From Adiantum capillus-veneris (taxonomy: Eukaryota > Streptophyta > Polypodiopsida > Polypodiales > Pteridaceae): a stretch of DNA of 64,000 nucleotides. Where the stretch lies: positions 75,128,676 to 75,192,675 of the forward strand of contig CM043969.1 in the NCBI GenBank assembly GCA_014529385.2, in the 5' to 3' direction. The translations under genes and the position numbers were made by a program. The number at the start of each line of letters is the position of its first letter. Positions within the stretch are counted from its first letter, which is position 1. The notes below the pieces were generated by a model. The model was not told where the DNA came from. It saw only the letters and a program-made list of their open reading frames with translations, and did no database searches. Below are positions 33,903 through 48,030 of this stretch, one piece after another.

Positions 33903-34592
33903 AATAGTGGGGAATAGAGTAAGGCAAAATACTGAGTGTCATACGTCATTATGCATGTGCACTACCGGACGAGTCATAAAGACCTCCACATATTGAGGGT
34001 TTATAATTGGCAAGCCAAGCACCTTGCAAAAGGTGGAATCCCATGTAGGACAAAAAAAATCCACCCTTGAAGAAGGCAATAGTCCCACAAGGGGTTTAAG
34101 CTCCATGTTTATAAGGAAGGGGGTGTAGGCAATCCAAGCTATGCAGCCTGGTGTCAAATGTCAAAGATATTTTTTGCATTGATCACCGCAGGGGGGTATT
34201 GTGAAAAATTCTCCACTATTGATGTTATTTTGTTAATTGGACAAAGTTCAGTGGCTGAGTACCTAAAATGAGGCAAGTAATAAGATTATACATTGTATGT
34301 TATATAAGCATAGCAATATCTTAAGGTAAAAATACCCCCATTTTTTGAGGGAAAGTTGTGTGGGCATGGTCACAAGGCAACTAACAAGGTCCAAACCATC
34401 ACAAATGTGCATAGATAGAAGACATTCATGCCCATGATGTTGTGTCTAGGATGTTTCTCAAACCATAAGATTTAATTTTCTTAACCTCTCCTTCAATAAC
34501 ATTTTTCTCTCTCAAAACTTGAGTTCAAGGCTCATAGAATAGTCTTTGAGGTCCCTTAGGATTATTCCAACAACATTGAGATCTTTCTTGTC

Positions 34593-34632
<40 letters not shown>
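33867..34632. repeat. Microsatellites (GA)n 33867-33900 and (GT)n 34597-34632
   Basis: Borders of modules B/C and E/D in the third complete period. Confidence 0.95.
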
Positions 34633-34635
<3 letters not shown>

Positions 34636-35011
34636 AATAATAAGAGGAAACTAAAATAACCTCTCTATCACCCAAGTGTGGTAGATTGGTTCCTAGTTTC
34701 CTATGGAGTATCATCAAGTTTTGAGTTCAAGATTTGTTGGAGAGATGTTTGAGGTCTCTTGTGATCCTAAAACCTTAAAATATCTTTTTCTTTATGATGG
34801 CAAATTATAGGTAAGTTTATAAAAAAGTCCATGTTTTATACTTTCAAACGATTTTAACGTGTAACTTGGAGATGTTTTTGGGGGTTGTGTAACTAAAGTA
34901 GATTCAATTTGTGTTACTCTACTTATGCAACCTTTCTTTCTATTGAGCACGGGCAGCGATGGACCAGTATAAGAGCAGTTTAGCTTGTTGATGGTACCAA
35001 TAATTGGAGAT

Positions 35012-35144
<133 letters not shown>

Positions 35145-35497
35145 GCAATAAACTATGTTTGTGCTTGTAGGCAGAGGATGAGATCATAGCTATCCGAGCA
35201 TCACGATAAGCAGGAGGACAAAAATCCCTCTCCTCTTCACTTTTTCATACACACACAAAACACAAAATCAAGGCTAAGTAAGGGGCCAAAGCAACCCTCA
35301 CCTCCTTGTATAGAAAGTCACGCAAGTGGAGGAATTAAGAAATGTTGTCCTGAAGATCCCCACTCAATTAGCACATTTAGTTCAACCCGACTCTCAAGGC
35401 CCAAGAAAACGAGAGGGAGCCACCATGATCTTCATTGTTAGGGGTTAAGTTAGGAGAGAGGTAGACTATCATAAGCAACAAGCCCGAAAGTGGTTTC

Positions 35498-35500
<3 letters not shown>

Positions 35501-35564
<64 letters not shown>
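35501..35564. repeat. (GA)n microsatellite at the last B/C border
   Basis: Follows GTGGTTTCAGACA and precedes module C. Confidence 0.95.
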
Positions 35565-35566
<2 letters not shown>

Positions 35567-36149
35567 CAAAAGTGGAGATAGACTGAGGAAAAATATTGAA
35601 TGTGATACGTCATTATGCATGTGCACTACAGACGAGTCATAAAGACCTCCACATATTGAGGGTTAATAATTGGCAAGGTAGGCTTCTTGCAAAAGGTGGA
35701 GTCCCATGTACAACAAAAAATCCTCACCCCTTAAGAAGGAAATATTCCCACAAGGGGTTTAAGCTCCATGTTTATAAGGGGGGGTAGGAATCCAAGCTAT
35801 GCAGCCTGGTGTTAAATGCATATACGACCATTCTGAGACATTTCATCTTGTCAAAAACCCTCACTCTTCTTAACAGTTCCTAGAGACTCCTTACCATAGC
35901 TATCATGCAATCATTGCACTCCAAAAGATAATCTTGTACACAACAAGCCTGGAAAGCTATGCTTTTGTTAAAAGCACCCATATTTTCCATACATATTGAA
36001 TGTGAACGCCACTAAGCACGATATATATTTCCAAAATCTTATGCTAAACTATCTCACTCAGCTGAATGTCTTGAATAATGTGACAACCTTCAAGGTGCTC
36101 TTGAATAAACATCGTGCTTGGTCATGCCAGATATAGTGTAGTTTAGAAA

Positions 36150-38400
36150 ACACATAATCAACAATGTAGTTTTGTAGATTGATTGACAATGTCAATTTGA
36201 ATGATTTTGCCCATGTTAGAATGTTCCATAGTGCCACACGCCTTCGAAATGCAAGCGTGGTTTATAGAATTTGGAGAAATGCCCTCTCTTTGCATTTGTT
36301 GAATGAGAGAGAACATATTAGCACAATGCATAGGAGATTACATTTGGAGAGATGCTCTTCCTTTGCATCCATTGAAAAGAACTAAATGCATCCTGGACTT
36401 TCCCCTTGTGAGCATATTCAAGAATTAGTGTGTTCCAAGACATGACACCCTAGAGAGAAATCTTCTCAAATACCTTTTGTGCTTTCTAAAATTTTGACAT
36501 ACATGTCAACCAAGACAACCAAAAGCACAATATTTATTTTCAACTTTCACCATGAATTTTTTGTGCATATTAGCATGTTGCATAGTGTCACATACCTTCA
36601 AGATGCAAGCCTATCTGATCCAATGCACTACTAAGCACAATATGTTTCTCCAGCATAGTGCCACATGCTTTCAAGATGTAACTATCCATGATTGCATTTG
36701 AAGAGATCCATTTAAATAATTTCTTTCCAAGAGTAAACATCTCAACGACAAAGTTTCTCAAGTTCTTTTTGCACTTTCCAAAGTAGACAACATTTGTCAT
36801 ACATGTCAACGAAGGCAATGTCAAGCACGATTTTTTTCCAACACCTGCTAACTAACAATATCATTATGTATACTTTGCCCATATTAACATCTTCCGTAGT
36901 GCCACATGCTTTCAAATGATAATCATAGGAGATTGCATATGGAGAAAACAATAAAAAAAATCATGATGCTTGGAATTGGCTTGGTCATGCCAAAAGTAGT
37001 GTACTTTAGAAAACACATAATGTGCTTGATAAGCATTTTGTCAGCACTGTAGTTTTGTTATAGTCAAGTGCTATTGAAAATTTAAAAAAATTGTTCTTGG
37101 GACTTTCTTGGTCAACATGTATGCCAAATGTGGTGTACTTTAGAACTCCAAAATGTCAGCAATCTAGTCTCTTGAAGTACACACTGATTACAAGATATGT
37201 CCAAGAGGGATAGGTCTAAGAAGCTCTCGATTGTCTTTTAGTGGATGTAAAGAGAGGGCATCTCTCAAAATCCTATTAGCTACCCTTCCATTTTTGAAGG
37301 CATGTGGCACTACAAAAGACAATAACATGGACAAAAGAATGCACAATGGAATTATTAATCAAGGGTTATTGATGATGACCCTAATAAGGAAAAAAGAATT
37401 TATAATGACATTATTTGTCAAGGGTTGTTGAAAAAACAACATCGTGCCTTGGCTGACATGTATCCCAAATCTCGTGTACGCAGCCCTCTTGGGCGGGCCC
37501 AAGAGGACGCGGAAACATGCCTATCCTAGCCGTGGGGATTAACATTGCAGTAATTGCAGCATGTGTCCAGATGCAATTGGCTATGCTTACATCTTGAAGA
37601 GGGGCTATTAAAACAAAATGTTTTGCTTGAAACTAGCTTGATCATGCCAAAATTGTGTACTTCAAAAAGCACATAATGTGCTTGAGGAGCTTTTTGTCAA
37701 CAATGTACTTTTTTTTTGTGTACATTGATTGCAAGATATGTCCAAGAGGGATAGGGTGAGGAATCTCTAGGTTATTTTCAACGAATGCTAATATGGACAA
37801 AAGGATTCATGGTGACATTGTTAGTCAAGGGCTGTTGAAAATAAATGTCGTGCTTAAGACTCCCTTGGTTGGCATGTATACCAAATCTAGTGTATTTTAG
37901 AAATCACAAAAATTGATTGAAGATATTTCCCCCTAAGGAGTCATCTCTTTGAAAGCACTGATTGATGGGTATACGCAACAAAAGCATGGCAATGATCCAT
38001 TGGATTGTTTTCACTTATAAGGTGACATCATCTCTCCAGATGCAATCTTCTATGGTTATATTTTAAAGGCATGTGGCACTATGCAAGATGTTAATATAGA
38101 CAAAGTATTCATAATAATATTGTTATTTAGGGGTTGTTGGAAAATGCCTGCTAAATGCAGACTACTTTAGAAATGTAGTCTAGTTGTTTTCAACACATGC
38201 GGAGGCAAAACCTTTGTCAGATGCATTGATGTGAAGTAAGGGTTTTTTGGAGTGCATTGATTGCAACATATGTCTAAGAGGGGTAGGGCCAAGAATCTCT
38301 AGGTTGTGTTTAGTGTGCATGCAAAGGAATGGCATCCTCTCTCCATATGCAATCAGATAGGGTTGCATCTTGAAGGCATTTTATCATATACTTTGTAATC
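36150..38400. pseudogene. PPR debris on both strands
   Basis: Repeated PPR hallmarks with no open frame. Minus strand: 36742-36951 (DYHLKACGTTEDVNMGKVYI, then FVDMYDKCCLL), 36588-36824 (YILKACGTM) and 38180-38368. Plus strand: 37255-37365 (FLKACGTTKDNNMDKRMHNG), 37573-37600 (AIGYAYILKR), 37790-37840 (NMDKRIHGDIVSQGLL) and about 38030-38140. This is a patchwork of old, partly inverted fragments of a PPR family resembling those expanded in seed-free plants. Confidence 0.7.
37485..37506. other. Perfect GC-rich hairpin
   Basis: CCTCTTGGGC and GCCCAAGAGG arms (10 bp each) with a GG spacer. It lies in a GC-rich island inside otherwise AT-rich PPR debris. Confidence 0.7.
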
Positions 38401-40395
38401 AAGATTAAAATGCCATCAATAAAATAACAAAAATTTCACAAAAGAAACTCACATTGAAATATCAAAAAAGAAAATGTTTAACATCTTATCCATATTTTAA
38501 GTCTACGTTGAAAGATACAATCAAGTGGGACATTTGTTGCGATAAAACTATAAAAAAAACTCAGTTGTTGCAATACATGTGGGTCAATTGAATTAAAGAA
38601 ATCAATACAAATCAATATAGATAGTAAAAATGAAATACCACCACTATTTCATTCATCCAATCTATTTTTCGAAATACATGTAATTAATAATCATAAAACT
38701 AATAAAATGAACATATACAAATTACGTAGAACATATCTTGATAGAATATACCATATTTCATGACCTATATTATTTGAATTCCATATTTACCATATGTAAA
38801 TATCATTTTTTTCAATAGTACATGTTTCAGTCTATGCAACTAAAACATATAGTAGTATTGCATTTGGTAGCATTTTTTCAACTAGTATATTTGATAATCC
38901 TTTAGTAGTTAACATATTAAAGTCTATTTTAACAACACATATTAGTACATTACCTTCTTCTTTATTAGAAGTCTTTCTATACATCCATATCATAATTCTA
39001 TTCCACAACAACATTTAATGATGGCTGAATGAGATAATCCTAAATTAGGTCTTAGCATTATATCAATAGAAGCAATATATAAAATTTTACAAAGTCATAG
39101 TACAAGGTAACACGATCTAATGTCTACAATGCATAAAAATCTTACATGGCATTGCTTGAGCGTGTAGGCTATTTTCCTAAACAAAAATACAAACACTCAA
39201 AAGCCCCCCATGATATTGGAAATATTATACCATGATGCAAAACTTCATCTAGTGAACAAACATTACAAACATCATTGGATGGATTGAATGAGAAAAACAT
39301 CTACATCAATATTGAAAATATGCTAAATACCTCATATTGCAAAGAGATATAGATGTTTAACTAAGAAAAAAAACGTCCACAACTAGCTAAAGAATAGATA
39401 ATTTGACATGTAGTAAAATTTGATGTTCCAAGTACTATATCAAGATCTCCATCATGGCATAGAAGAAAATGAAAAAAATTAAGACAATGGTAGATTATTA
39501 TGCATTACCAATTTTATTATTTTTCATATCAACATCTAACAAAATTTTTGAGACACGATGGATTAAATGAAATCAATTAGAAAATTCAATAAAAACCTTA
39601 AACATAGAGGTTACATGGAAAAATTGTTTAAAAGAATGTGTTGTACTTCTCCATATACAATTAAAAACATTCTTTAAAAAATCTATATTACATAAATATG
39701 GACTACTTGGAACTATCTCATACATTATAAAATTCGATATTGAGGGTCGGCTCATGCTCATATCATGTTATGGATCTACAAAGAAGACATTAAAGATATA
39801 AGTTTGCAAATTGATGCTCACTTCACATATCTTCACAAATCGAAAACATATTAAAAAATAAATAAAGAAATAAAGCTATATAATATAGTTATCCATAAAA
39901 AAACATAGAGTTGTAATATCAATTGTAACAAAGATTGACATAAATGTAAATAAAGATTTTCCTTCTCGATCCAAACCTCTTTTTATCCTTTATTAGATAA
40001 AATACACAAACATGGGCCTATTTTTGACCTAATTTAGAACATAGAAACATAGTGTCATACCATGTTGGTAAATTTCAACTATGGAAAGCTCAAATAAATA
40101 TACAAAAAGATACAAACTTATGGCTATCATACTATTTACTTAAATGCAAATAGAACCAATGGGTTAACTAAATTTGAACTCAAAGGTGCTAAGGCATTAG
40201 GTTAAGAACATTTGGATCCCCTAAAATTACAACTCATTTCAGCCCAAGTACTATAAAAAACGGTATCTTGTATATTATATAGACTTTTCACCGCCAAAAC
40301 TATGTCTTTGTTATTTAAGAATTCTTGAACGCTACGTGCACTCGACTTGGCACATGCATTTGCTAGAGAGTGAGAATCCAGACTACGGTGACTAT

Positions 40396-40397
<2 letters not shown>
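38401..40397. other. AT-rich intergenic DNA
   Basis: Nothing recognised: short ORFs only, no repeats of note. Confidence 0.5.
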
Positions 40398-41443
<1,046 letters not shown>

Positions 41444-41639
41444 AATTATCATCCACGGAGGTAAGATATGACCCATGGGACCATACAAAACATAACAAAG
41501 CCTCCTTCTAAGTGAAAGGGATTTTGGTTGTATACATATCGGTTAAGGACTGAGGGTCCGCTAGGAGGGTAAAAGAAAAGAAAAGCCTAAGGGGAGTTAG
41601 GTGAGGGGGGAGTCCCTTTAGGAGTTTGAAACTCTTGGA

Positions 41640-42270
41640 TGATGGCTTTACCACCTATGTAGACGGGCCCATTTACCTTGCTTGCGTGCTTCATGCACTT
41701 TCTTGTGTTCTTGTTTTTTAAACTTGAGCTGATTTATAGTCAGTTCCTCACTGATCCAGACATTTGTTCCTTTGAGGGTGTCAATTGGCATAGCAACTTA
41801 ATCCGTTCCTCTTTATCCTTGAAAGTGAGAACACAATGCTCGGGTGGCACATGCCTATGTGTTTTCATTGATCCAAGAGATGGTTTCTAGCTTGACGTTA
41901 ACTGGTTGAATAATTTCATTGAGCTTAACAAGTGCTTCTTCGAGGGTATCCTTGGTGGTGCACCATGGTGAGGGTAGACCACCAATCCGGACCTTGAGGA
42001 CGTTCTCTTCCTGTAGTCATTGCTCGCAAAGCTATGTTGTCACACAAGTCTCCACCTTGGCAATGGTCGTTGCTGAGTAAGCTTGGCACACCTTCGCTTC
42101 AACTTGCTTGACCTTGTTGTTGGCGAGATTGACCATGGAATCAAAGTGCCTCTAGCTTGCTAAGGCGAGTTTGGAGGTCACAGTTTTCTTCCATGACTCG
42201 ATCAAGAGCCGCTTGATGTTGAGTGATAGGGTCGAGTTTACTAGGGGCTGCTAGCACTGTGGCAAAAGTC
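41640..42270 (-). pseudogene. Probable non-LTR (LINE) ORF1 remnant
   Basis: The minus strand reads, with several stops, QAALDRVMEENCDLQTRLSK, NLANNKVKQVEAKVCQAYSA, VRIGGLPSPW, LEEALVKLNEIIQPVNVKLE and ISEELTINQLKFKKQEHKK..HEARKQGKWARLH. A coiled coil, then an RxGGLP-type segment, then a basic EARKQGKWA tail fits LINE ORF1-like RNA-binding proteins. No endonuclease or RT follows, so the assignment is tentative. Confidence 0.5.
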
Positions 42271-42329
42271 GGTTGTGCTCTGCGAATTTGTCATCCTTAA
42301 ACTTGAATAGATTCTCCTCCAATGTGCCT

Positions 42330-42893
42330 CAACAACCCCTTGTTGGACTTTTGCCTTCTTAAGGGGCTAGGGTTTTTTGTCCTACATGGGATATGACTCG
42401 TCTGTAGTGCACATGCATAATGACATATCACACTTAGTATTTTGCCTCGCTCTATTCCCCACTATTGACTCTCTCTTCTCTCTCTCCCTCTCACACACAT
42501 TGAAACCACTTGTGGACTTGCTGCTTATGATAGTCAACTTCTCTTCTAACTTAACTCCTAACAATGAAGATCACGGTGTCCGCCTCTCGTTTTCTTGGGC
42601 CTTGAGACTCAGGTTGAACTGAATGTGCAAATTGAGTGGGGATCTTCTAGACTTCACATTTCTTAATGCCTCCACCTACGTGACTTTCTATATAAGGAGG
42701 TGAGGGTTGCTTTGGCCCCTTACTTAGCCTTGATTTTGTGTTTTGTGTGAGTATGTGAAAGTGAGGAGAGAGGTTTTTTGTCCTCCTACTTATCGTGATG
42801 CTCGGATAGCTATGATTTCATTCTTTGACTACAAGCACAAAAAAAGTTTATTGCATCTGAAACAAGGCCTTAAAAAAAACATAAACTATACAC

Positions 42894-42946
<53 letters not shown>

Positions 42947-43322
42947 CTCCAATTATTGGCAACATCAACAAGCTTAACTGCTCTTATACTGGTCCATCGT
43001 TGGCCGCGCTCAATAGAGTGAAAGGTTGCATAAGTAGAGTAACACAAATTGAATCTACTCTAGTCACACAACCCCCCAAAACATACCAACGTTACATGTT
43101 AATATTGTTTGAAAGTATAAAAATTAGACTTTTTGAAAACTTACCTACAATCTGCCATCATAAAGAAAAAGACATTTTAATGTTGTAGGTTCACAAGAGA
43201 CCTCAAACATATCTCCAACGAATCTTGAAATCAAAACTTGTTGATACTCCATAGAAAAGTGGGAACCAATCTACCATACTTGGGTGATAGAAAGGTTATT
43301 TTAGTTTCCTCTTATTATTGAA

Positions 43323-43356
<34 letters not shown>

Positions 43357-44040
43357 ACATCAATGACAAGAAAGATCTCAATGTCGTTGGAATAATCCTA
43401 AAAGACTTCAAAGACTATTCTATGAGCCTTGGTCTGAAGTTTTGAGAGAGAAAAATGTTATTCAAGGAGAAGTTAAGAAAATTAAATCTAATGGTTGGGG
43501 CAACATCCTAGACACAACATCACGGGCAGGAATGTCTTCTATCTATGCACATTTGTGATGTTGTGAGTTGCCTTTTGACCATGCCCACATAACTTTCCCT
43601 GCAAAAATGGGGGTATTTTTACCTTAAGACATTGCTATGCTTATATAACATGCAATATATGATCTTATTAGTTGCCTCTTTTTAGGTACTCAGCCACTCA
43701 ACTTTGGCCAATTAACAGAATAAAAAACAATAGTGGAGAATTTTTCACATACACCCCCAAGAGTGATCAATGCACAAAATTTCTTTGGCAATTGACACTA
43801 GGCTGCATAGCTTGGATTGCCTACCCCCCCTTATAAACATGGAACTTAAACCCCTTGTGGGACTACCGCCTTCTTAAGGGGCGGAGTTTTTTTGTCCTAC
43901 ATGGGACTTCACTTTTGCAAGGTGCCTGCCTTGCCAATTATTAACCCTCAATATGTGGAGGTCTTTATGATTCGTCTGTAGTGCACATGCATAATGATGT
44001 ATCATACTCAGTATTTTGCCTCACTCGATTCCCCCTTTCG

Positions 44041-44110
<70 letters not shown>

Positions 44111-44521
44111 AAACCACTTGTGGGCTTGCTGCTTATAATAGTCTGCATCTCTCCTAAGTTAACCCCTAACAATGAAGATCATGGTGGCCGCCTCTCGTTT
44201 TCTTGGGCCTTGAGAGTCAAGTTGAACTGAATGTGCAAATTGAGTGGGGATCTTCTAGATGTCACATTTCTTAATGCCTCCACCTGCATGACTTTCTATA
44301 TAAGGAGCTGAGGGTTGCTTTGGCCCCTTACTTAGCCTTGATTTTGTGTTTTGTGTGTGTATGTGAAAGTGAGGAGAGAGGAGAGAGGGTTTTTGTCGTC
44401 TTGCCTATCATGATGCTCGGATAGTTATGATTTCATCCTTCGACTACAAGCACAAACATAGTTTATTGCATCTGGAACAAGGCCTTTTTAAAACAACATA
44501 AACTATACACGTAGAGAGAGA
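42330..44521 (+). repeat. Modular repeat array M (opposite orientation to array P)
   Basis: Same modules as array P in reverse complement: C 42330-42466, (CT)n, B 42500-42895, (GA)n 42896-42944, D 42945-43320, (CA)n 43321-43350, E 43351-43800, C 43801-44042, (CT)n 44043-44107, B 44108-44511, and a short GA tract where homology stops at 44521. TATA-like sites are at 42688-42697 and 44296-44305. Confidence 0.8.
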
Positions 44522-46170
44522 TCGACTTATCCTCATCCTAAAATATAGCAAAAAAGGTTGGAACTGTGTAAGAAATTAATTGAGACCACACAAGTCTTGA
44601 TTGAGTTTGCACCACCTATTCCACTCCTTGAAATGAACAGAGAGTTGAACTTGAAACACGTAAAGAGAAGGTTTTGAAAACACCTTCTCAGACTATCTTT
44701 AGACTAGGTATTTGATTGGATGACCGAGTGGTTGCCAACACCATAAATGACAGCAATGACAAATGCAAAAGAAGATTGTGTAGCGTTTTAATTTTCTCCT
44801 ATCACAGACATAAACCTAAATAAGAGCACCAAAACCTGGAATTCTCATCACTTATGGTGACATAGGATCTATAGTTTCCATAGAGATCAAACCACGCACA
44901 TTCAAGACTTTATCAATATAAAAGGAAAATCGAAAGTAAAGGCTTCTGCCTCACAATGAAAAACAATGCCGAGTTTTATCAACTCAAGGAGTTTACAATA
45001 GTTGATGCCCATTCCAATCCAATGTATGATAACCTTAGCAAAATTGCCAAAAATTAGGCCAAATGTATGGGTTGAAGTGGGCAAGAGCTTGGAAAAGATG
45101 GATATCATAGTTCCATTCAAGGATATGGAATCAAAAACAAAGAAAGTGAAATATATAGAAAAAGTATTGAGCCAATACTTGTCTAGATCTATGTAAAACA
45201 CGCATAGAATCTATAATTAGAAAATGGATATGTGAAAAATCTTATGACAATGTTATAATAGATAGTAGTCACATTCTACAAAATTAAATACAAACATATG
45301 AGGTCATAGAATGCTTTGAAAAGACAAAAACATTGATATTACTTTGAAATGTTCATTTATGAAGCAACTTAAAATCATTCAAGATTGGGGTTAGATCTAC
45401 CTGCATCATAAGGATTTAAATGACTACAAGAGTTGGCCTGACAAATCACTCCAACAAAGATGTTGATTGAACACCCATTGAGGAGTTTGATCTAGCTATG
45501 ATAAACAAACCAAAAATTTCTACATGGCTTCAATCTTAAGCTCATATTTAAATATATAGAGCACCACATTGAGACAATCTCTTCAAAGAAGACTACAAAT
45601 TTAAAAAATCGCTAGAAGATGATTCTTATCTGCCAAATTCTTTCCAAAGGATCTTCTTGAACCTCTAGAATAGATTAAGCTATTAGCCATCATGGATATA
45701 TGTCTGAATGAAGTCACCCCCACCAAATTCTATGATAGAAGAGCGCTATGACATTACTGTCTTTCAAATGGTTGGGATAATTCATGAGATGGGTGTCGCA
45801 AAGAAGTAGAGAGCATTAAAAAATGAGATACTAGGTATGCAAATGAGGAATGATAAGAGACATCCTTAAGCCATTACATGAAGAAAAAAATGACGAGAAC
45901 TCAACTGCTTTAGAAGAAAAAAATTTAGTCATAAGAGAAGAGGACAAGTTTTATGACTTTCCTAACAAAAAATTGAGATGACAAATGAGATATAAAAAAA
46001 TGAATTGCACCAAATAGCTAGGTAACAAAAGATAAAATTTGATACCAAAACTTAAGTATAAAAAACACTTCTTGGTTCCTACGGGGGGCTTTAGATTGTC
46101 TGAAGGATAAAATCACAAAAAGATACTCAAGATCCTTGAGAAACAAGGAAAACCATAAAGAGCTGAAAGC

Positions 46171-46214
<44 letters not shown>

Positions 46215-46770
46215 GCAATGAACTTAAAGTTTGACAAAACTTCCAACATTGGGCCGATGCATGAGTGCTAGGGTTTAGAATCCGGAGACCGACTTGCTCC
46301 ACATTGAAGAGTGGAGAGATCTTGCCTTGGATGTCGTAGTAAATGACTTATAGGAATAGAGGTGTCGGCTCGTCCCGTGTCATTGGGTACCTTGTTTGGG
46401 TAAAGGTATGGAATCCCCAATCAAATGATGTAGGTAGGACCCCTTGAAGCTAGCATGGCTCACACGAGCATGACAGAAGCTTGTAAATTGTTTGGTTATG
46501 ACAATATAATCTACTCACCATTGTGAGTTTTGTAAATAAAAAATAAAAAAAATCAAAATTTGAATGGAAAAGGAAATATCAAGAGCTGAAATGAACTTTG
46601 AAAGAGGCTTAGATGACGAAGATGAAAAGGGACAAAGAATTGAAGTTAGATCAAATTATGGTTCCATCCCATTGCAAGAGGTACACGATCTAGGATAGAA
46701 GAATTCTAGTCCAACAATCGATGACAGATCTTAAAGAACCAAGAAAATATTTTGATGGGCTTGAGAAAGG
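44522..46770 (+). other. Very degenerate sequence, probably gypsy gag/pol
   Basis: No open frame. Its position ahead of the RT fragment and short readable pieces (45002-45196, EKMDIIVPFKDMESKTKKV) suggest the protease-side part of the same old element. It contains C31A10 at 46174-46214. Confidence 0.35.
46174..46214. repeat. Homopolymer C31 followed by A10
   Basis: 31 consecutive C (46174-46204), then 10 A. The tract length may be unreliable for technical reasons. Confidence 0.9.
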
Positions 46771-46821
46771 GAAAAATTTGAGCTAACAGAGCCTAGAGAA
46801 GAGCTAAGTCCTCTATGTATA

Positions 46822-47157
46822 GTGAATGATCTAATCCTAAAAGAGGAGGAGATCTTAATAGCAATGCTCAAGAATTACCGAGATATTTTTGCTTGGTCAT
46901 TTAAAGATTTTAAAGGAGTAGATCTTGACATTATTCAACATACAATCTCTCTTAAGAGTGATGCTAAACCACTTAAACCACATTCTTATACTTACAATGA
47001 GATGTTTATTAAAAATATTAAGAAGAAAATAGACAAATTGAAAGAAAAAAAATTCCTCTACAAGATAGAACATATAGATTGGGTCATGTTAATTGTGAAT
47101 GTACACAAGAAAAGAACATGTTTTGTGACTTTCAAGATTTTGTCTACGTCCTCCTAG
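46822..47157 (+). pseudogene. Reverse transcriptase N-terminus of an old gypsy element
   Basis: KNYRDIFAWSFKDFKGVDLD, then HTISLKSDAKPLKPHSYTYN, then KKKIDKLKEKKFLYKIEHID match the region just before the RT fingers in plant gypsy elements (usual DVFAWSYxDLxGI..EIVQHRI, PIEHSEWVSPIV). The catalytic boxes are missing. It is a different lineage from families A and B. Confidence 0.75.
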
Positions 47158-48025
47158 GTTGTGTGGTACTTGATGGCGATCCTTCATTCTTCAGCTTGAA
47201 ATCAGATTATGAATGAAAGTGTTTTTTTATTATTTTTGAAGAAAGATGATATTTAAAGAGACATGGGACAAAGGTATTATCATAACTTTTTAAAAATTTA
47301 GACTATAATGTTGACTTTCTTAAAAAGAGTTTGACTACTCAATGGAATTGCACACATTATAGTAAGTTTTGGAGAATGTTTGAAGGCCTTGATAAACATG
47401 TTTCCATTTGTGACTTAAAGATTATGGATAATTTGAAGGCAAGAAAATGAGTTGTTAAATGGTTAATTGATATTTTGGTTTACCCTAATATTTCCTATCT
47501 TTCTCTCTAAACCTTGCTTGATTGTTTGATTGATTTGGATCAATTTACTCTGACTAGAGTTGACATTCCAATTAGAGTTGGCCAAATACATGGAAATTAT
47601 TTTTTCCCTACCTTGGGCTCTAGTTTACCTTATTAGTTGTTAACCTTGAGTCAAAAGCCCTATAGAAGGGCGATCTATTAATGGAATCACGTACTGCCTA
47701 TATTCTTCAGATTGCTTCTCCTTTTGAAGCTACTCTTTGTTGTGGGTTCATATGGCCCCTTGTGCATTGAAGAGTATTTGACAAGTAACTCATAACATTT
47801 ACTTCCACATGTTCACGGATTCATTACTTGGGTTAAATTAACCTTGATGGTTGCTTTCTTCCTAAAGATAACCTCCATAGAAATGCTATCTTAATTGGGA
47901 TTTCTCTCCACGCTTCACTTTTGTGTTTTTCCTCAAAACTCCTAATGGAGCTACTTATTTTGGGTGGAAATCTGTCATTGGACTTTATATTCTTGGGCCA
48001 CCTTTATATCCTTAGAAAGCATAAA
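47158..48025 (+). other. Decayed continuation of the old gypsy element or unknown
   Basis: Only short frames (FVFFLKTPNGATYFGWKSVI); not assignable. It directly flanks the family B copy 2 insertion. Confidence 0.35.
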
Positions 48026-48030
48026 CAATG
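48026..48030. repeat. Target-site duplication of family B copy 2 (left)
   Basis: CAATG, repeated at 58111-58115. Confidence 0.75.
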
